Shown: positions 44,915-56,941, counted from the stretch's first letter. The stretch is DNA of 64,000 nt from Chloranthus sessilifolius (GCA_021018995.1 CM037585.1:121356331-121420330); one strand, 5' to 3'. A program made the numbers and translations. Notes: a model not told the origin generated them from the letters alone.

Positions 44915-46534
44915 TGTGCAACCGTGGGAATCGAGACGATCCCGTCGCGAAGATGCGCTCTCTAACGATAAAAAATATAGAGTTGCCACTCGGAGCTTTT
45001 GGTGTCCCGGGATACCTAGTTCATTTTTATGAGCATCGAAGTGCTAAAAATATGATGCTGAATCCGGTCCACACCAAAGGCTCTTGGATAGGGGCTTCGG
45101 TTATCGATCGGGAAGGTGTTAGGCACCCAATCAACCCGCTTAACGCGGTCTCTACTAACGGCCAAATATAAAATGAAGTGAAAGAAGAGAAAATAGTTTC
45201 CTCTTGCCTAAAAGGGCTTAAAATCCTATTTGTGCCCCTCCGTTCCTACCAAAAAATCGGTAGCGTAACGGCACAAATGAGAGGAAGGAGGGAGCTAGAA
45301 AGAGATAGGAGAAGAAAAGGGAGAGCCGGAGCCCTCGGGCCCTTATAACACCGTTGAAGAGCCTTGCGTAGCTTGCTTTGATGAGCTCTTGAAGGCCTTG
45401 TATGGTGGAAAACGGGGTTCTAACTCCTAGGACTTGAAGCTAAGAGGTAGGGAAGGAAGGCTAGGGGATCACACACACCTAGGCTATGGGTTTGGATGTA
45501 AGAACAAGCTTGGGAAGAGGTTTTGGAATTATGGAATTTGGGTGAAAATAGTGCACAAAAGGGAGGAAAAACTTCTCACTTTGAGCTCTTTCTCTCTTAA
45601 GCAAATTTCTCAACCCTTAAACCAAGGGGAGGGAGGCTCTATTTATAGGAAAATGGTAGGTTAGGAGGCTACTTAGAGGCTAAACAAGTTTAAGAATTAG
45701 GTAATGGGCCATCTAAGGTTTCCTAGGATTTTAAGGGTTTGGAAAGGCGTCAAGGTGGTTTTAATGGTGGATGATAGGTTAGTGTTTTAAATCACTTAAG
45801 GGTTGCAAATAGGCATTAAAAGGGTGCAACAAAGTTATCAAAACACACCCCAAGGACTGAGGTGGTCAACAAGTCAAACTCCAATCACGAATTTCAAGGT
45901 AAAAACCCATTGTTACTGTTCATATGTCTGGCGCAACTAATAGTTGCACCAGGCAAAAGCACAGTAAAATAGTGAGGAATAGTAGCCTGGAAGTTGGCTT
46001 CGCGAGGGTGGGGCTCACCCATTTATACCTGGTGCAACTATTAGTTGCGCCAGGCCATTTCTGGGGGAAAAAAGCCTGGCGCAACTAATAGTTGAGCCAG
46101 GGAAATTCTGGGGGAAAATGGCTTGGCGCAACTATTAGTTGCGCCAGGCAAAAATCTCGCCAAAAAAGTCTGATTTTCAAATGGCCATAACTTTTGATAT
46201 ACAACTCCGATTGAGGTGATTCTTGGCTCGTTGGAAAGCTGGAGAAGTATTCTTTCCAATGATATATGATTTGATATCAGTAGAAGACCTCAACTAGTCC
46301 TGGTATACCACTCTTCATTTATTGCCAGGGAAGGTTAGGTTTAGGGTTCGGAATGGATTCTAAGGGTCAGGATTGGTTTATAAAGGTTTGGGGTAGGTTT
46401 CTAAGGGATCTATAGTAATTCCTAAGGGTTTGGGGTGATTCCTAAGGGTTCCATACATGCCATCAAAAGCTCAGAATTGAACCTCTCTCGAAAGGTGTTT
46501 CGATCGGGCCTTGGGCTAATTTTGGGTGTCTACA
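44915..46534 (-). repeat. 5' LTR of the Tat element
   Basis: 1620 bp. The hairpin array is at about 46150-45927 and the TATA box CTATAAATAGAGCC near 45645-45632, both on the minus strand, so the hairpins sit about 300 bases upstream of the promoter. Closely matches 27759-29358. Confidence 0.92.
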
Positions 46535-46732
46535 ACTTGATTGTGTGAGTGATTAATACCCTCATCGTGACTAATACCTGTACGTTAGACTCGATGTTTA
46601 TGCAATGGTGAAAATTGTTTGTGCTATTTTGAAATTAGATAAGCCATTCTAAGATAGATCGAACCAACCCGTAGTTAGTTTAGCATAGATGGTTTGCTCT
46701 TTGTCGAAGATTATTGATCCTATGATAGGGTA
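46535..46732 (+). mobile_element. Right part of the LTR split by the Tat element
   Basis: Resumes with ACTTG. Ends somewhere before the SINE-like repeat at 46733; the exact end is not visible. Confidence 0.4.
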
Positions 46733-46925
46733 TCCCAAGCTTACGCTTGGAGTAATTCCAAAGGGATGCCCGCCCTCGTCCCCACCATGCCATTAGTATT
46801 TCACGGATTGTGCACCTTATGGCGAATCTTGTTGTTGCAGAATAGGAATCGCTACTCCTATCACGACCTTAGAGAGCAAACCTTAGTCTTAAACCATTGC
46901 GACAACCCCTTGGTGGGTTAACGTT
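46733..46925 (-). mobile_element. SINE-like repeat, copy 1
   Basis: Matches 53717-53906 over its whole length (AAGCTTACGC..., GTGCC..., CCATTGCGACAACCCCTTGG). Read on the minus strand, the start GGGGTTGTCGCAATGG resembles an A box and a degenerate B box follows, as in tRNA-derived SINEs. Confidence 0.55.
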
Positions 46926-46927
46926 TA

Positions 46928-47197
46928 GGGCACTTCAGAAAAACAACCTTGAAAAACAAACGTTTTAGCAAAACAACCCCGAACTTAAACGTTTTAAAAA
47001 AACAGTGCTTTCATGGTTTTCAGAACTTCAAAAACCTGTGAAAGCACGTTTTTTTTTTTTAATAAATATAAAAAATTGTGTTTTCACAGGTTTTTGAAGT
47101 TCTGAAAACTGTGAAAGCACTGTTTTTTTTAAACGTTTAAGTTTGGGGTTGTTTTGCTAAAACGTTTGTTTTTCATGATTGTTTTTCTAAAGTGCCC
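46928..47197. mobile_element. Mutator-like fold-back MITE
   Basis: 270 bp, almost entirely a perfect inverted repeat (arms about 120 bp starting GGGCACTT and ending AAGTGCCC), flanked by the 9-bp duplication TAACGTTTA at 46919-46927 and 47198-47206. No coding sequence. A decayed relative is at about 55965-56102. Confidence 0.88.
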
Positions 47198-47318
47198 TAA
47201 CGTTTACTTCATTCATGGTCGTAGAGAAATCAATAGAAGTGTTCCAACATTTACTTCTTTGCCTTTTACCTCTCTTTTAGTAGATGATGTATCTTCTAGC
47301 ATTGTACCTATGTAATTT

Positions 47319-47452
47319 TTTATTTGCTGCTTAATACTAGGGAGATGACCCCTCAACCTATGCTTGTTTCATTTATGCTTGTTCATTTGCTGCTTAATAC
47401 TAGGGAGAGGACCCCTCAAAAAGAGTTTGTTGTTTCATTTATGCTTGTTCAA
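47319..47452 (+). repeat. Tandem duplication of about 65 bp
   Basis: TGCTGCTTAATACTAGGGAG and CATTTATGCTTGTTCA occur twice in succession. Confidence 0.75.
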
Positions 47453-47552
47453 TCTTTCTTAACAAACAGGTGGGGTTTATATGGTACACTTTATTAATCC
47501 AATCCGAAAACATACAGTCTTGCTTTTCTAAAGCTGTTCATTTTGAAATACC

Positions 47553-47558
47553 TTTATT
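47553..47558 (-). terminator. Polyadenylation signal of the GDSL gene
   Basis: AATAAA on the minus strand, 30 bases after the stop codon. Confidence 0.55.
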
Positions 47559-47587
47559 TATTCTACTAAGAAGTTATATCAGATCTC

Positions 47588-50500
47588 TTAAATGCGCACG
47601 AGTTGTTTGATATTGATCGGAGAGCACAAGGAGGTTGATCCGTTGAAGCAACGTTTTGCTGTGATAGAATATACAGGTTCAGTTGGGTGAATAGTATCGT
47701 AGTAGAGATGTTGGTTCCTGTTGGTGCATGGTGGTAAATTAGGAACGCAAAGCCCAATATTGCCCACGATACAACATGGGCTAGTTGCATCAGTGAAACC
47801 TGTTGCAACACAGTAAATTTGAGAGAGAGAAAGAGAATGAGAATTTACTATATTGATTGTTTTTAAATAGATAGTAACATAACCATCCACAATGCTTTCG
47901 AGGCGGAAGCAATGTGCATAGCAACTGAATTTTAACATTGAAAAAGTCATGCAGATCGAAATGATGAGGGTTGAACATTAAATGAGGTTTAAGCGATTTT
48001 AAAACTAATGAATGCAAAGGATCCAAACGTGGATGTCAATTTATGAAAGTTAGAGTCAAGATTCCCTTGCATCAAACAATTTTAAAATCAGTTGAACCCC
48101 ATTTAGGGCTCATTTGGGTGATTATGAACTTTTCCTTTAAAAGCTCAGAATTATGTAGCTTCTGAACTTATTCAGATTCCTAGCTTTTCTGAGATGGGTT
48201 TTTAAGTTTAGTCAAATTCCTAATTTTTTTTAATTTTTCCTAGAATGACTCATGTTCTTGTGTTATTGACACTTTACTGGATTACACTTTTTGAGCTCAT
48301 AATCTAAACATTTCCGAGTGTTTTGTTAGGAAATTAGTACGCCATTTTCACTTGAAAAAGCTCAGAAGACTCTACAAAAAATGAGACTATTAGCGGCAGT
48401 CAAAAACTGTCGCTATTAACAAAAAAACTTTTAAAGGCTATTAAGACTATTAGCGACGAGGGTTTTAGTGGCCATTTTTTAGTTAATAGCGGTAGTTTTG
48501 GTTGTCACTAATAGTCTTATTTTTTGTAGTGAGATGTTTCGAGAAAAAATCTCAAACATAGGAAAGGCTCTAAAAAACTCAGAAAATACCACTTTCTGAG
48601 CCAAGCACTCGGATTTCGATCCTTTCTAGACTCAATCAAGCCCTTAGCGTTCATCTGGTTGGATCTGACCAAAACCTAATATAATGATGACAAGGAAACA
48701 TGCTGCAACATAAATATATGGGTTTCTATCAGAGAAAGAAGAAATTCAATTACTGATTAGTCACAAAATTTATCATTTTATCACCATTAACTTAGTAATT
48801 TTGGACCTTAGTTTGTTACTAATGATATGATGATGTGCAGATATTTATAACAGTAAGAAGAAAATAACCAAAGTATTAATTTTTGTAAAAACGAATTCAA
48901 AAAGCAGCAAGAAAGATGATCGCTCGAAAATGTGATCCAATCGTATTTAAGAACTAGTCGAAAGTGAAATTGTAATCTCGAAAGAGCGTAACTGAAGAAG
49001 AAAAGAATGAATCGTAATTACTATCCTACAGAAGACACTTAAGAGATGGAGAAATCATACTGAATGAATACGATCGTTCAAGTGCTAAAGAATCGTACTA
49101 GATGAGGAGATGCAATCATACCTACGATTGTGTATATTAAAGCTCAAGCCACTGCTAAAGATCACGTAAAGACTGCATCACCATACAAAGAATAGAACGA
49201 ACTCTTGAAATTAGAAGTCTTACACTCTACGAATATGAGAAGATTGACAAAAGAATTCTGAATATCTTTGCTGCTAAAAATAATAAGAAAAGTTCTGCGT
49301 GCATCTACTAATTAAAGCAAGGAAGATAAGATTGGAAGTTTAATTATATTAGGAAACTTTTTTTTTAGGAGTTTACTTTTATTAGGAATCGAATAATGTA
49401 AACTGACCCCTTATGATTTATAAATAAGAGGACTCGGCATAAAGGAAAAACTTATCTAAGGAATTCTCAGCATCAATTGACGACTGAGGTTGAGTTTCCT
49501 GACGAACACCTTAGAGTAGTTTAGTTTAGATATCCAAAGTTTCTTGAGAGCAATTGACGACTGTGATCGGAGACTGGAAGATTAGAGTAGAGTATTCATA
49601 GTTTCTCAAGAGTAATTGACGCATGTGATTGAGAGATGAAAATCTTTTGATTGCTTTCTAGTTTAAATTTATTGCTTTCATTTATTTCTTTGTAAACATC
49701 TGATAGTTCTTGATTTTAATTGACGCCTAAAGTTTTAAATTTGAAAGATTAGTGTAATGAAATTTTATTTTCCATCTTCAATTTTCTAGTGTTTGATTGA
49801 CACCCAAATTCTAGAGGGTTGTTGATTAGTATAGATTTATATTGAAAGAATATCATATTTGATTGACACCCAAATTCTGAGAGACTTAGATATAGTATAA
49901 CAGTATTTTAATTTTTGTAAATATATGAGAACCGAAGGAAATTGATTGACGACTAGGATCCAGAAGTTTGAAGATTTAGATTTATTTTTTTACACCTTAA
50001 TTTAATTCAACTATTCTTTATTCTTTAAAGGCAAATAATAGTTTTTAAGATTTTTGACCTTCCTCGTAGTATTAGATAAATCGTACGAGCACTAAGTGAC
50101 TTAATACTCATGCCTCCTTTTGGGATGTGTCATGTTTAATTAAAATGTTTATTGTCTGATAGGTGTACCATGATTTAAAGACTTTTTCTTTAGTAGATTG
50201 AGACAAAAAACAATTACATCTTTAATGTAAAAGATTGAGACAAAAAACAATCTCCGTTATTCGATTCAAAGTCGTGAAGTGGCATCAAAAATCAATGGCT
50301 ACTCTGTAAATCCAACTTACGATTAATTTTAGATGGCATATGAATGCATTGGATCAGACGACGAAGATTGTTTCATTTCGATCTTTTACAAAATAAATCT
50401 TGAGATCGTAAGAGTGAGATTACACAGAACACATGATAGTTCTCCATGGCACACATCCAAAGAAATGACTTGAGTACTAAGTAGGTGGTCAATCGGCGAA

Positions 50501-53500
50501 AAATATGGATAATTTGTTTGCAATTTACTAGATATAATGGCCGATATATGGCAAATGTTCTAGCATTTACTAAGATTAGCGAGATATTCCGGAGTTTAGA
50601 AAAAAATATGAAACAATTTAGCAAGATTGCATCTAAAAGATTGATCATATCTTTTAAAGAATGTTTGGTGTTAACCTAAAAAAAATTGATGATCGCTATC
50701 ATCTATATTGAATCATCATGTGCATCGTCCAATAGGTGAGCGATCATCTAAAGACCTTTCGTGTAAAAGCTTGCAATGAAATATGATCTCCATTATCTAC
50801 TTCAAACAGTCAAATACCATCTAGAACTAACGGCTATCACGTAACCCTGGCCAACATGCCATTAATTTGAGATGGGTTTTAACCACTTTGAATAACACAG
50901 ATTTTCTTTCTAAGCAATGTCTTGCACCGTAGACCTTGAGCTCATAGGCATCAAATCACATAAAACGCATAGTGGTTTCACATGATCGGTATCCCAAAAA
51001 GTGACCCAAGTACCAAGAGCATTAGTGGATCAGGTCGGGTACACCAAATACCTAGAGAGGGTTTTTGGCAACCTAAGATTTGGTCTTTTCAACTTATGGT
51101 TCCACCGGAAACATCATTGACTTCTTTAAATCAGATGGCGGAGATTTTTTTGTCCCAATCTTTCACAAAATAGATCTTGAAATCATCACTCACATAACAG
51201 ACGGTTAGCTGTTGATTCCACAAAGCACACATCTCCAAAGTGACTATGGTCATGGAACACCGTGAGAAGAGTTATGGGGTTACTTTTGATATGTGTGCCA
51301 CTAGCTGGTTTGCCTACTTTTGGGGATGTGTGCCTCACTTTTGTGGATGCGTGTCATGTGGAATCAACATTTGACTATCTGATAGGTGTGCCATGATCTT
51401 AAGATACATTACATGGAAGATTGGGATGAAAAACAATCTTCATCACCTGATTAAAAAAGTCAATGTTGTTAGCAGTGGAACCATCAATTGGAATCGATAT
51501 TTTGACTGTCCCATAGGTGGGCCATGTTCTCAAAAGATCTATTGCGTGAAAGATTGGGGTGAAAAATAATCTCCATCATCTGAGTTCAAAGAAGTCAACG
51601 TTGTTAACGGTGGAACCATCAACTTCATAGACCAAAATTTTCGGTTGCAAAAACCTATGCCCTTAACAAGTTCACTCTTAACTTCATACTTAAAAGGCTT
51701 TTAAGTGATTGATAATGAATCTCACCATAGGTAGAGGGGTTTAGGTTCATGTCATAGCTAATGTCAAAAGCTCCTCCATGAACAAAAATGGATCCAGGGA
51801 GTTGGGATTGAAGCTGTTTTAGTAGGGTAGGGAGTAGAATATTGAATTGCGATACTAGTTGATTTACTTGGTCCACGCATAATCCGCTATGATTAACCCT
51901 GGTTACCACTGCTGGGATACACCCTATTGCACCAATCTCAGACACCACCATTTTCCGGGCTCCAAGTTTGTAAATTCCCTATAAAGTAACAAAAGTACAC
52001 ATAATTTCAATTAGTTTTTAACCAAACAATTAAGTAAATAAATGTTGATTCTATTCGCCCAAGTGATGGTTCAATCGTTAATGTTGTTGACTGCCTTGAA
52101 TTTGATGATGGAGATTGTTTTTTGTCCCAATATTACCATACAATAGATCTTGAGATCACGATCCACCTATCAGACGGTCAAATGTTGATTCTATGTAGCG
52201 TACACATCCGTGATCACGGTATACCATGAGAAGGGTTATTGTGTAACTTCATGGATTTGTTTTATGTAGAATCAATATTTGACCATCTTATAGGTAGGTT
52301 GTGATCTAATGATATATTTGGTAAACAATTGGGACAAAAAAACCATCTTTATCCTCTCATTCAAGGCTGTCAACATTGCAAACCCATATCCTTTCCAGAA
52401 TTGGCACTACAAAAAATGAGATTATTAACGGCAGTTTTTTTACTGTAAACAACTGTCGTTATTAAACAAAAAAACTATTAAAGGTTATTAAGATCATTAA
52501 TGATAATTTTTTTATTAATAACTTCAATTTTTGGCTGCCTCCTAATAATCTTAATTTTTGTAGTGTGGGGTTTTTAAAGAATAATACCCAATAGCTTGAG
52601 CTTCTAGAGCAGACTGCCTCACTTAAAAAAAAAGGGTACCAATATATTACCTGTGAAAAGGTAGGCCAACTAGCTATAGTGGTGTTGTACTTTTACCTCA
52701 TTACTAGCACAATATGTTTTTATCCTTTTATTCTTTAATGTATCATCCACCGATGGGTGTTTAAAGTGTCGGTGGACATCTACTTGACTGTCAAGCGAGG
52801 GGTGCAATAGCAAGCAGGTACCCTATTAGCTGGTTCTCCAACCTTTTTTTCTCTCCTTGTTATTTTTTTAAAATTCGTACTTAATTAATAATTGCGCCAC
52901 TGTATAACAGTGGCTTTTATACAGTGCACAAATTTTTAAAAACAATTTTGACTACACACATCAAGCACTGCACATAAATTTTTATAAACAATTTATGTGT
53001 CGTGACCTTATTGACTACACACATCAAGGCAGCCCATCACGTAGTGCCATATAAGCTGTCTACAAAATTATTTATAAAAAGTTGTCCATCATTTATACTT
53101 TTTCTAAATAAAAAATCCCCAATCCTTTGAGACATATGCCAACTTGGTCGGTCTATCTTTTCATAGGGTGCAAATAGCATATACAAAAAAATAAATGAGA
53201 CCATAGTAACTATCACTCGCACCTGTTGCCAAAGAAGGAAAAATGCCCCTTTTGCCCTTGAACTCGCACTAAATACCTTTGTCATCTAAATGATCGATCA
53301 ACCCACTATGGGACCCATTGGACATAAAGGACTGCTCAATCACCCAAGATTCAAGGGCAACAAGGACTTTATACCTTCTTCTAAAGCATGTGCGAGCGAA
53401 TTGCATTCTACTCTGTGTTTTCATTTTTTATAACATAAGGCATCCCAAACCTCTATGCACTTGAATTAATTATCCCTATGGGATACACCCCCACTACAAA

Positions 53501-56500
53501 AAAAAGGGTTTCAACGGCACTTACTGTTAAGGTAGATTTTGATAGTGACAGGATTAATAGTCTTATTTTTTGTAGGGCCCCCACACTTCCTCATGACACT
53601 TTGCAGAGGGGTCGTTTCGAACCTGTGACAGTGGAGCAAACCCCACTTGCCAAACTGTTGCGACAAAGTGAAGCATTATTCTCTAAATGCCCGCTCTGGT
53701 TTTTTTCCTTATAATATAAGGTGTCTCAAGCTTACGCATGGACTAACCCAAAGGGGTGCCACTGCCCCATTATGTCATGAGTACTTCACGATTTACACAT
53801 CTTAAATGACTCCCATTTATCATCGAAGAGGAGACGTTTCAAACTCATGACCCTGGGGAGCATACCCAAGTCGTGAACCGTTGCGACCACCCCTTGGTGG
53901 ATTAAAAAACCCATCCTGTTGGGAATTAAATTCATATTTAATAATCGACAAGTTCTTTAAAGGATCAACATCCTTTCATGAAAACCATATATTCTTAAAA
54001 AAGGGATTGCTACTAAAATATATAACATAAGTAACTAATGTCCTTTTAACCAAGGTATCTTGATTTAGACACTACAGAAAATAAGACTATTAGCGGCTGC
54101 CAAAAACTGTCGCTATTAACAACATAACTGCCGCTAATAGTCTTAATAACCTTTAATAGTTTTTTTGTTAATAGCGACAGTTTTTGGCTGCAAAAAATTA
54201 CAACTAATAGTCTTATTTTTTTGTAGTGAGAGAAAATTTTATTAAATGGTTATACTAACATTCATACGGGCTATAAAAATATAATAAACAAATAAATAAA
54301 GTGCACCTATAAAGAGAAATGTTGAGAAGAGTGTAATGATCATATACCTGGAGGCCTTTGGACAATTTAAGTATGAGGAGTTTGGCAAAAGATTGAGGGG
54401 AGTATAGTTTGCTGCTATTGTAAAATTGGGGCTGTAAATAGTTGTTAATATAGTCATTGCCCCCAATAGAAACAAGGAAAATGGCTTTTGACAAGTACTC
54501 CTGAAGCGCTTCTGAGCTCTGAAAGTGTCTAGGCAGGTCCCTCTCCACTGTTCTGTGGAAGTAAGTCAGCTGTTTTTTAAAGTACAAGACTTTTCCCTAC
54601 ACATAAATACCCACAAAATGTTAACTTCAAATTTAAGAAGGATGAAAAAATAATAATAACAAAAAAAAAAAAAGAGCCCCCGGTCACTTCCATCAATAGA
54701 TAACACCCTTCATCCTCGTACTTTTACGCATACGTACTAAACTTTTTTTGTTTTTTACCCCTTTGCATCAGCCCATATGCGTGCTAGTACTACAGTCTGC
54801 TCATTACTTTTAAGGTGCCATAAACAGTTCAAAAACTCATTTCTTTGTTGATTGGAGCTCATTACTTTTACTTAAATGAGTTTCTTCAATAAATTAAAAC
54901 TTTTTATCATCCTTACGAATGTTAGTGAAATCGTATAAAATCCTTCATCTAGGACCTTATACCCGATCCAATCCAACCAAAATTAATTGGTGATGGAAGA
55001 GGTACAAGTCAATGTTTTAAGGTGTTGCGAGAGTGTTTTGAGCACGCCCCCCCTTGGGCCCATGTTGGTTGTACAAGGACCCAACACTTCAACAACTATA
55101 ATTATCTTATAAAACTAATGATTGATGATTGCTTTTGATAATCGATCATATCTATAATATGAATGGACAAATTTAATCATGTTTTCTTATCCATTGATAG
55201 ATGTATGTTTAATTAATTATGTGTTTCTCACCTTTACATTATCAATGTTGCACCTTAAAGTTGGATAGTATAAAAATGTATCATACATATAAACAAATAT
55301 AATATCTCGTTGTATATTAACCTCGTACTTATTTTGTACCTATATCATTATTATTATAATGCGAGAAGGCAATGGCGGATCCAGGATTTTTTTGATTGGG
55401 TCCATGATAGTCGTTAAATATTATCAGTTTTGGCATGCTCACTTTTATAGGCCAAATTAATAAATGGGAACCAAGATGAGGCCCATTAAAAAAAAAAAAA
55501 ATTCTTAGGCAATAGAGCTTGCACTTTATTTTATAACCACCTCACTTATGCGAAGAAAATTTTGTTTATTATTTTGAATCCAATTAAGGTGATTGTTTTT
55601 CGCCCTAATCTTCCCTACAATAGATCTTGGGTTTACTATCAAACTATTAGATGTCTATTTCTCGTGCGATGAACCATCAAACATGTTTCACGTACGTTCA
55701 CTTTTTAGGATGTGTGCCACGTATACTCAATATCTTACTGATTGATAAATGGCCATAATCTCAAGAACTATAATATGAAAGCTTAGGACGAAAAACAATC
55801 TTTATCATTAGATTCAAAGGAGTCAATTGTTTTTTCTTTTGTCTTGAAAGAGGGGTGACTATATCCTAAAGTGTTGTGGTAGTTAATAATAGGTAACTTT
55901 ATTTGCAAATAAGCTAGAAGTTAGGGGAGCCGATAAAGAGAAAAAAAATGGGATAATTAGAGAAACATGCCTCAAAAACAAACTTTTTGGCAAAAAATAC
56001 CTAACTTCAAATGTTTTAGAAAAACAATGCTTTCACGGATTTTGAAAGTTCAAAATACCGTGAAAGCACTGTTTTTTCTGAAAAGTTTCTAAAGTGCCCA
56101 AAAAAAATAGTATTCTTTGTTGTCTTTGGCAAAAAAAAAAAAAAACTCAAAGAATTCCAGTCACTTAATATACATATAAGGCTTGGGCGATCTTCTTGAA
56201 GACTGATTGCCCCTAAAAACTCTCCTTAAAGGTGACCACTAAACCAAGTCACCTTGTGCTGGGGGCGCTTGCCAAATGCACCCTTAATCTGCTTTTGCCT
56301 AATGCACCCTTAATCTTGGGAGAGAAGATATAAAGAGGGGTTCGGATTCCTTACAAGTGCACTTCCAGTTTTACTCAGAATGCCGGCTGCGCCGGAAGCA
56401 TAATTCACGCCGGTTAGGATTTGAGACCTCTGAGAGGAAGAAATACCCAAGTATGGAGGGACATAGGGTAGCCCAAGTGCTTCAGCTGCAATCAAACTCA

Positions 56501-56871
56501 TAAATTAATTAGAAATATAAATTTTAATTAGAAAATTAATTAAAAAAAATTAATAAATTTTAATTCAGTTATAAGGAAATTGATGTGCTTCCTAGTCTTA
56601 TGTATATATATGTATTGTTTCTGTTACCTATGAAATCCACACCAGTTTTGCCATTAGTGAATCTGCCAGTGGCACCTTGAGCAAAATCTATGCCATAAGG
56701 CTGGTAATTGGCTTTGACGACTGTTGGTAAGAAATTGTTGTTGCCACTATCTGATAGAGAGTCGCCGAATACGTATAAAGCCGGTGCGGGCGGTTGATCA
56801 GAGTTGGCCAAGAGAAATTGTAGGAGTAGAACAAGGAGAGAGATAATAGACAAGGAGATGGAGCCTTGCAT
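47588..56871 (-). CDS. GDSL esterase/lipase, five exons, apparently intact
   Basis: A secreted serine hydrolase of the plant GDSL family, which acts on ester bonds of lipids or cell-wall esters; the substrate is unknown. Exons (minus strand): 56871-56628, 56485-56355, 54596-54348, 51978-51726, 47799-47588. All introns are GT-AG and phases match, giving 362 residues. Residues 1-24 form a signal peptide ([17 protein letters not shown]). Catalytic landmarks: Ser38 in [12 protein letters not shown], Gly113 in [10 protein letters not shown], Asn172 in GGNDYINN, and Asp327/His330 in [10 protein letters not shown]. Length and exon pattern are normal for the family. Introns 2-4 are long (1.8, 2.4 and 3.9 kb) because of MITEs, SINEs and other repeats. 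The ATG in MQGSISL was chosen because the upstream in-frame codon is TTG. Confidence 0.92.
48370..48531. mobile_element. CACTA-type MITE, copy 1 (GDSL intron 4)
   Basis: 162 bp. Ends CTCTACAAAAAA and TTTTTTGTAGTG, 3-bp duplication AGA on both sides. The interior is an imperfect palindrome with TATTAGCGGCAG-type arms. Confidence 0.82.
48900..50000 (+). mobile_element. Possible LTR fragment in GDSL intron 4
   Basis: A TATA box (ATTTATAAATAAG, 49416-49427) is followed by repeated CAATTGACGACTG-like motifs (about 49477, 49551, 49615). The layout suggests an LTR, but no ends or duplications were found. The limits are rough. Confidence 0.3.
50090..52380. repeat. Recurrent dispersed repeat in GDSL introns
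   Basis: Phrases such as GGTGTGCCATGATCT, AGATTGGGATGAAAAACAAT and ATCAACATTTGACTATCTGA recur near 50150, 50740, 51370, 51500, 52190-52370 and again at 55600-55820. They look like decayed members of one repeat family. Ends could not be set. Confidence 0.55.
52405..52565. mobile_element. CACTA-type MITE, copy 2 (GDSL intron 3)
   Basis: 161 bp, CACTACAAAAAA to TTTTTGTAGTG, duplication TGG on both sides. Confidence 0.85.
53432..53665 (-). mobile_element. SINE-like repeat, copy 3, with a nested MITE
   Basis: The minus-strand B box is nearly perfect (GGTTCGAAACG at about 53623-53613). It is split by the CACTA MITE at 53492-53577, with CCC duplicated. Confidence 0.55.
53492..53577. mobile_element. 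CACTA-type MITE, copy 3 (short)
   Basis: 86 bp with CACTACAAAAAAA and TTATTTTTTGTAGGG ends, CCC on both sides. It is an internally deleted form inserted in a SINE-like repeat. Confidence 0.7.
53717..53906 (-). mobile_element. SINE-like repeat, copy 2 (GDSL intron 3)
   Basis: Read on the minus strand: GGGGTGGTCGCAACGG (A-box-like) and GAGTTTGAAAC (B-box-like), about 40 bases apart. Matches copies 1 and 3. Confidence 0.6.
54070..54228. mobile_element. CACTA-type MITE, copy 4 (GDSL intron 3)
   Basis: 159 bp, CACTACAGAAAA to TTTTTTTGTAGTG, duplication AGA on both sides. The interior has GCCGCTAATAGTCTTA-type palindromic arms. Confidence 0.85.
55965..56102. mobile_element. Decayed relative of the Mutator-like MITE (GDSL intron 2)
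   Basis: Shares TGCTTTCACGG...CCGTGAAAGCACTG and CTAAAGTGCCC with the element at 46928-47197. No clear duplication. Confidence 0.6.
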
Positions 56872-56935
56872 ATTTTCTGTTGAATCCAAACAAAGGAATT
56901 TTGTTTTGGAAGGGAATGAAAAGAAGTTGGGTGGA

Positions 56936-56941
56936 TTTATA
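56936..56941 (-). promoter_or_regulatory. TATA box of the GDSL gene
   Basis: CTATAAATCC on the minus strand, 65 bases upstream of the ATG, which leaves room for a short leader. Confidence 0.55.

Larger units (their letters stand above)
27759..46534 (-). mobile_element. Large Tat-lineage Ty3/gypsy retrotransposon
   Basis: 18.8 kb between exact ACTTG duplications (27754-27758 and 46535-46539). LTRs of about 1.6 kb (44915-46534 is 5', 27759-29358 is 3') start TGTAGACACCC on the minus strand. The primer site is the type reported for Tat/Ogre elements. Gag, protease, RT, RNase H, a second RNase H and integrase lie in that order, with an extra ORF towards the 3' LTR. The double RNase H is the hallmark of the Tat lineage. 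A solo Tekay LTR is nested in gag. Many stops make it inactive. Confidence 0.93.
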
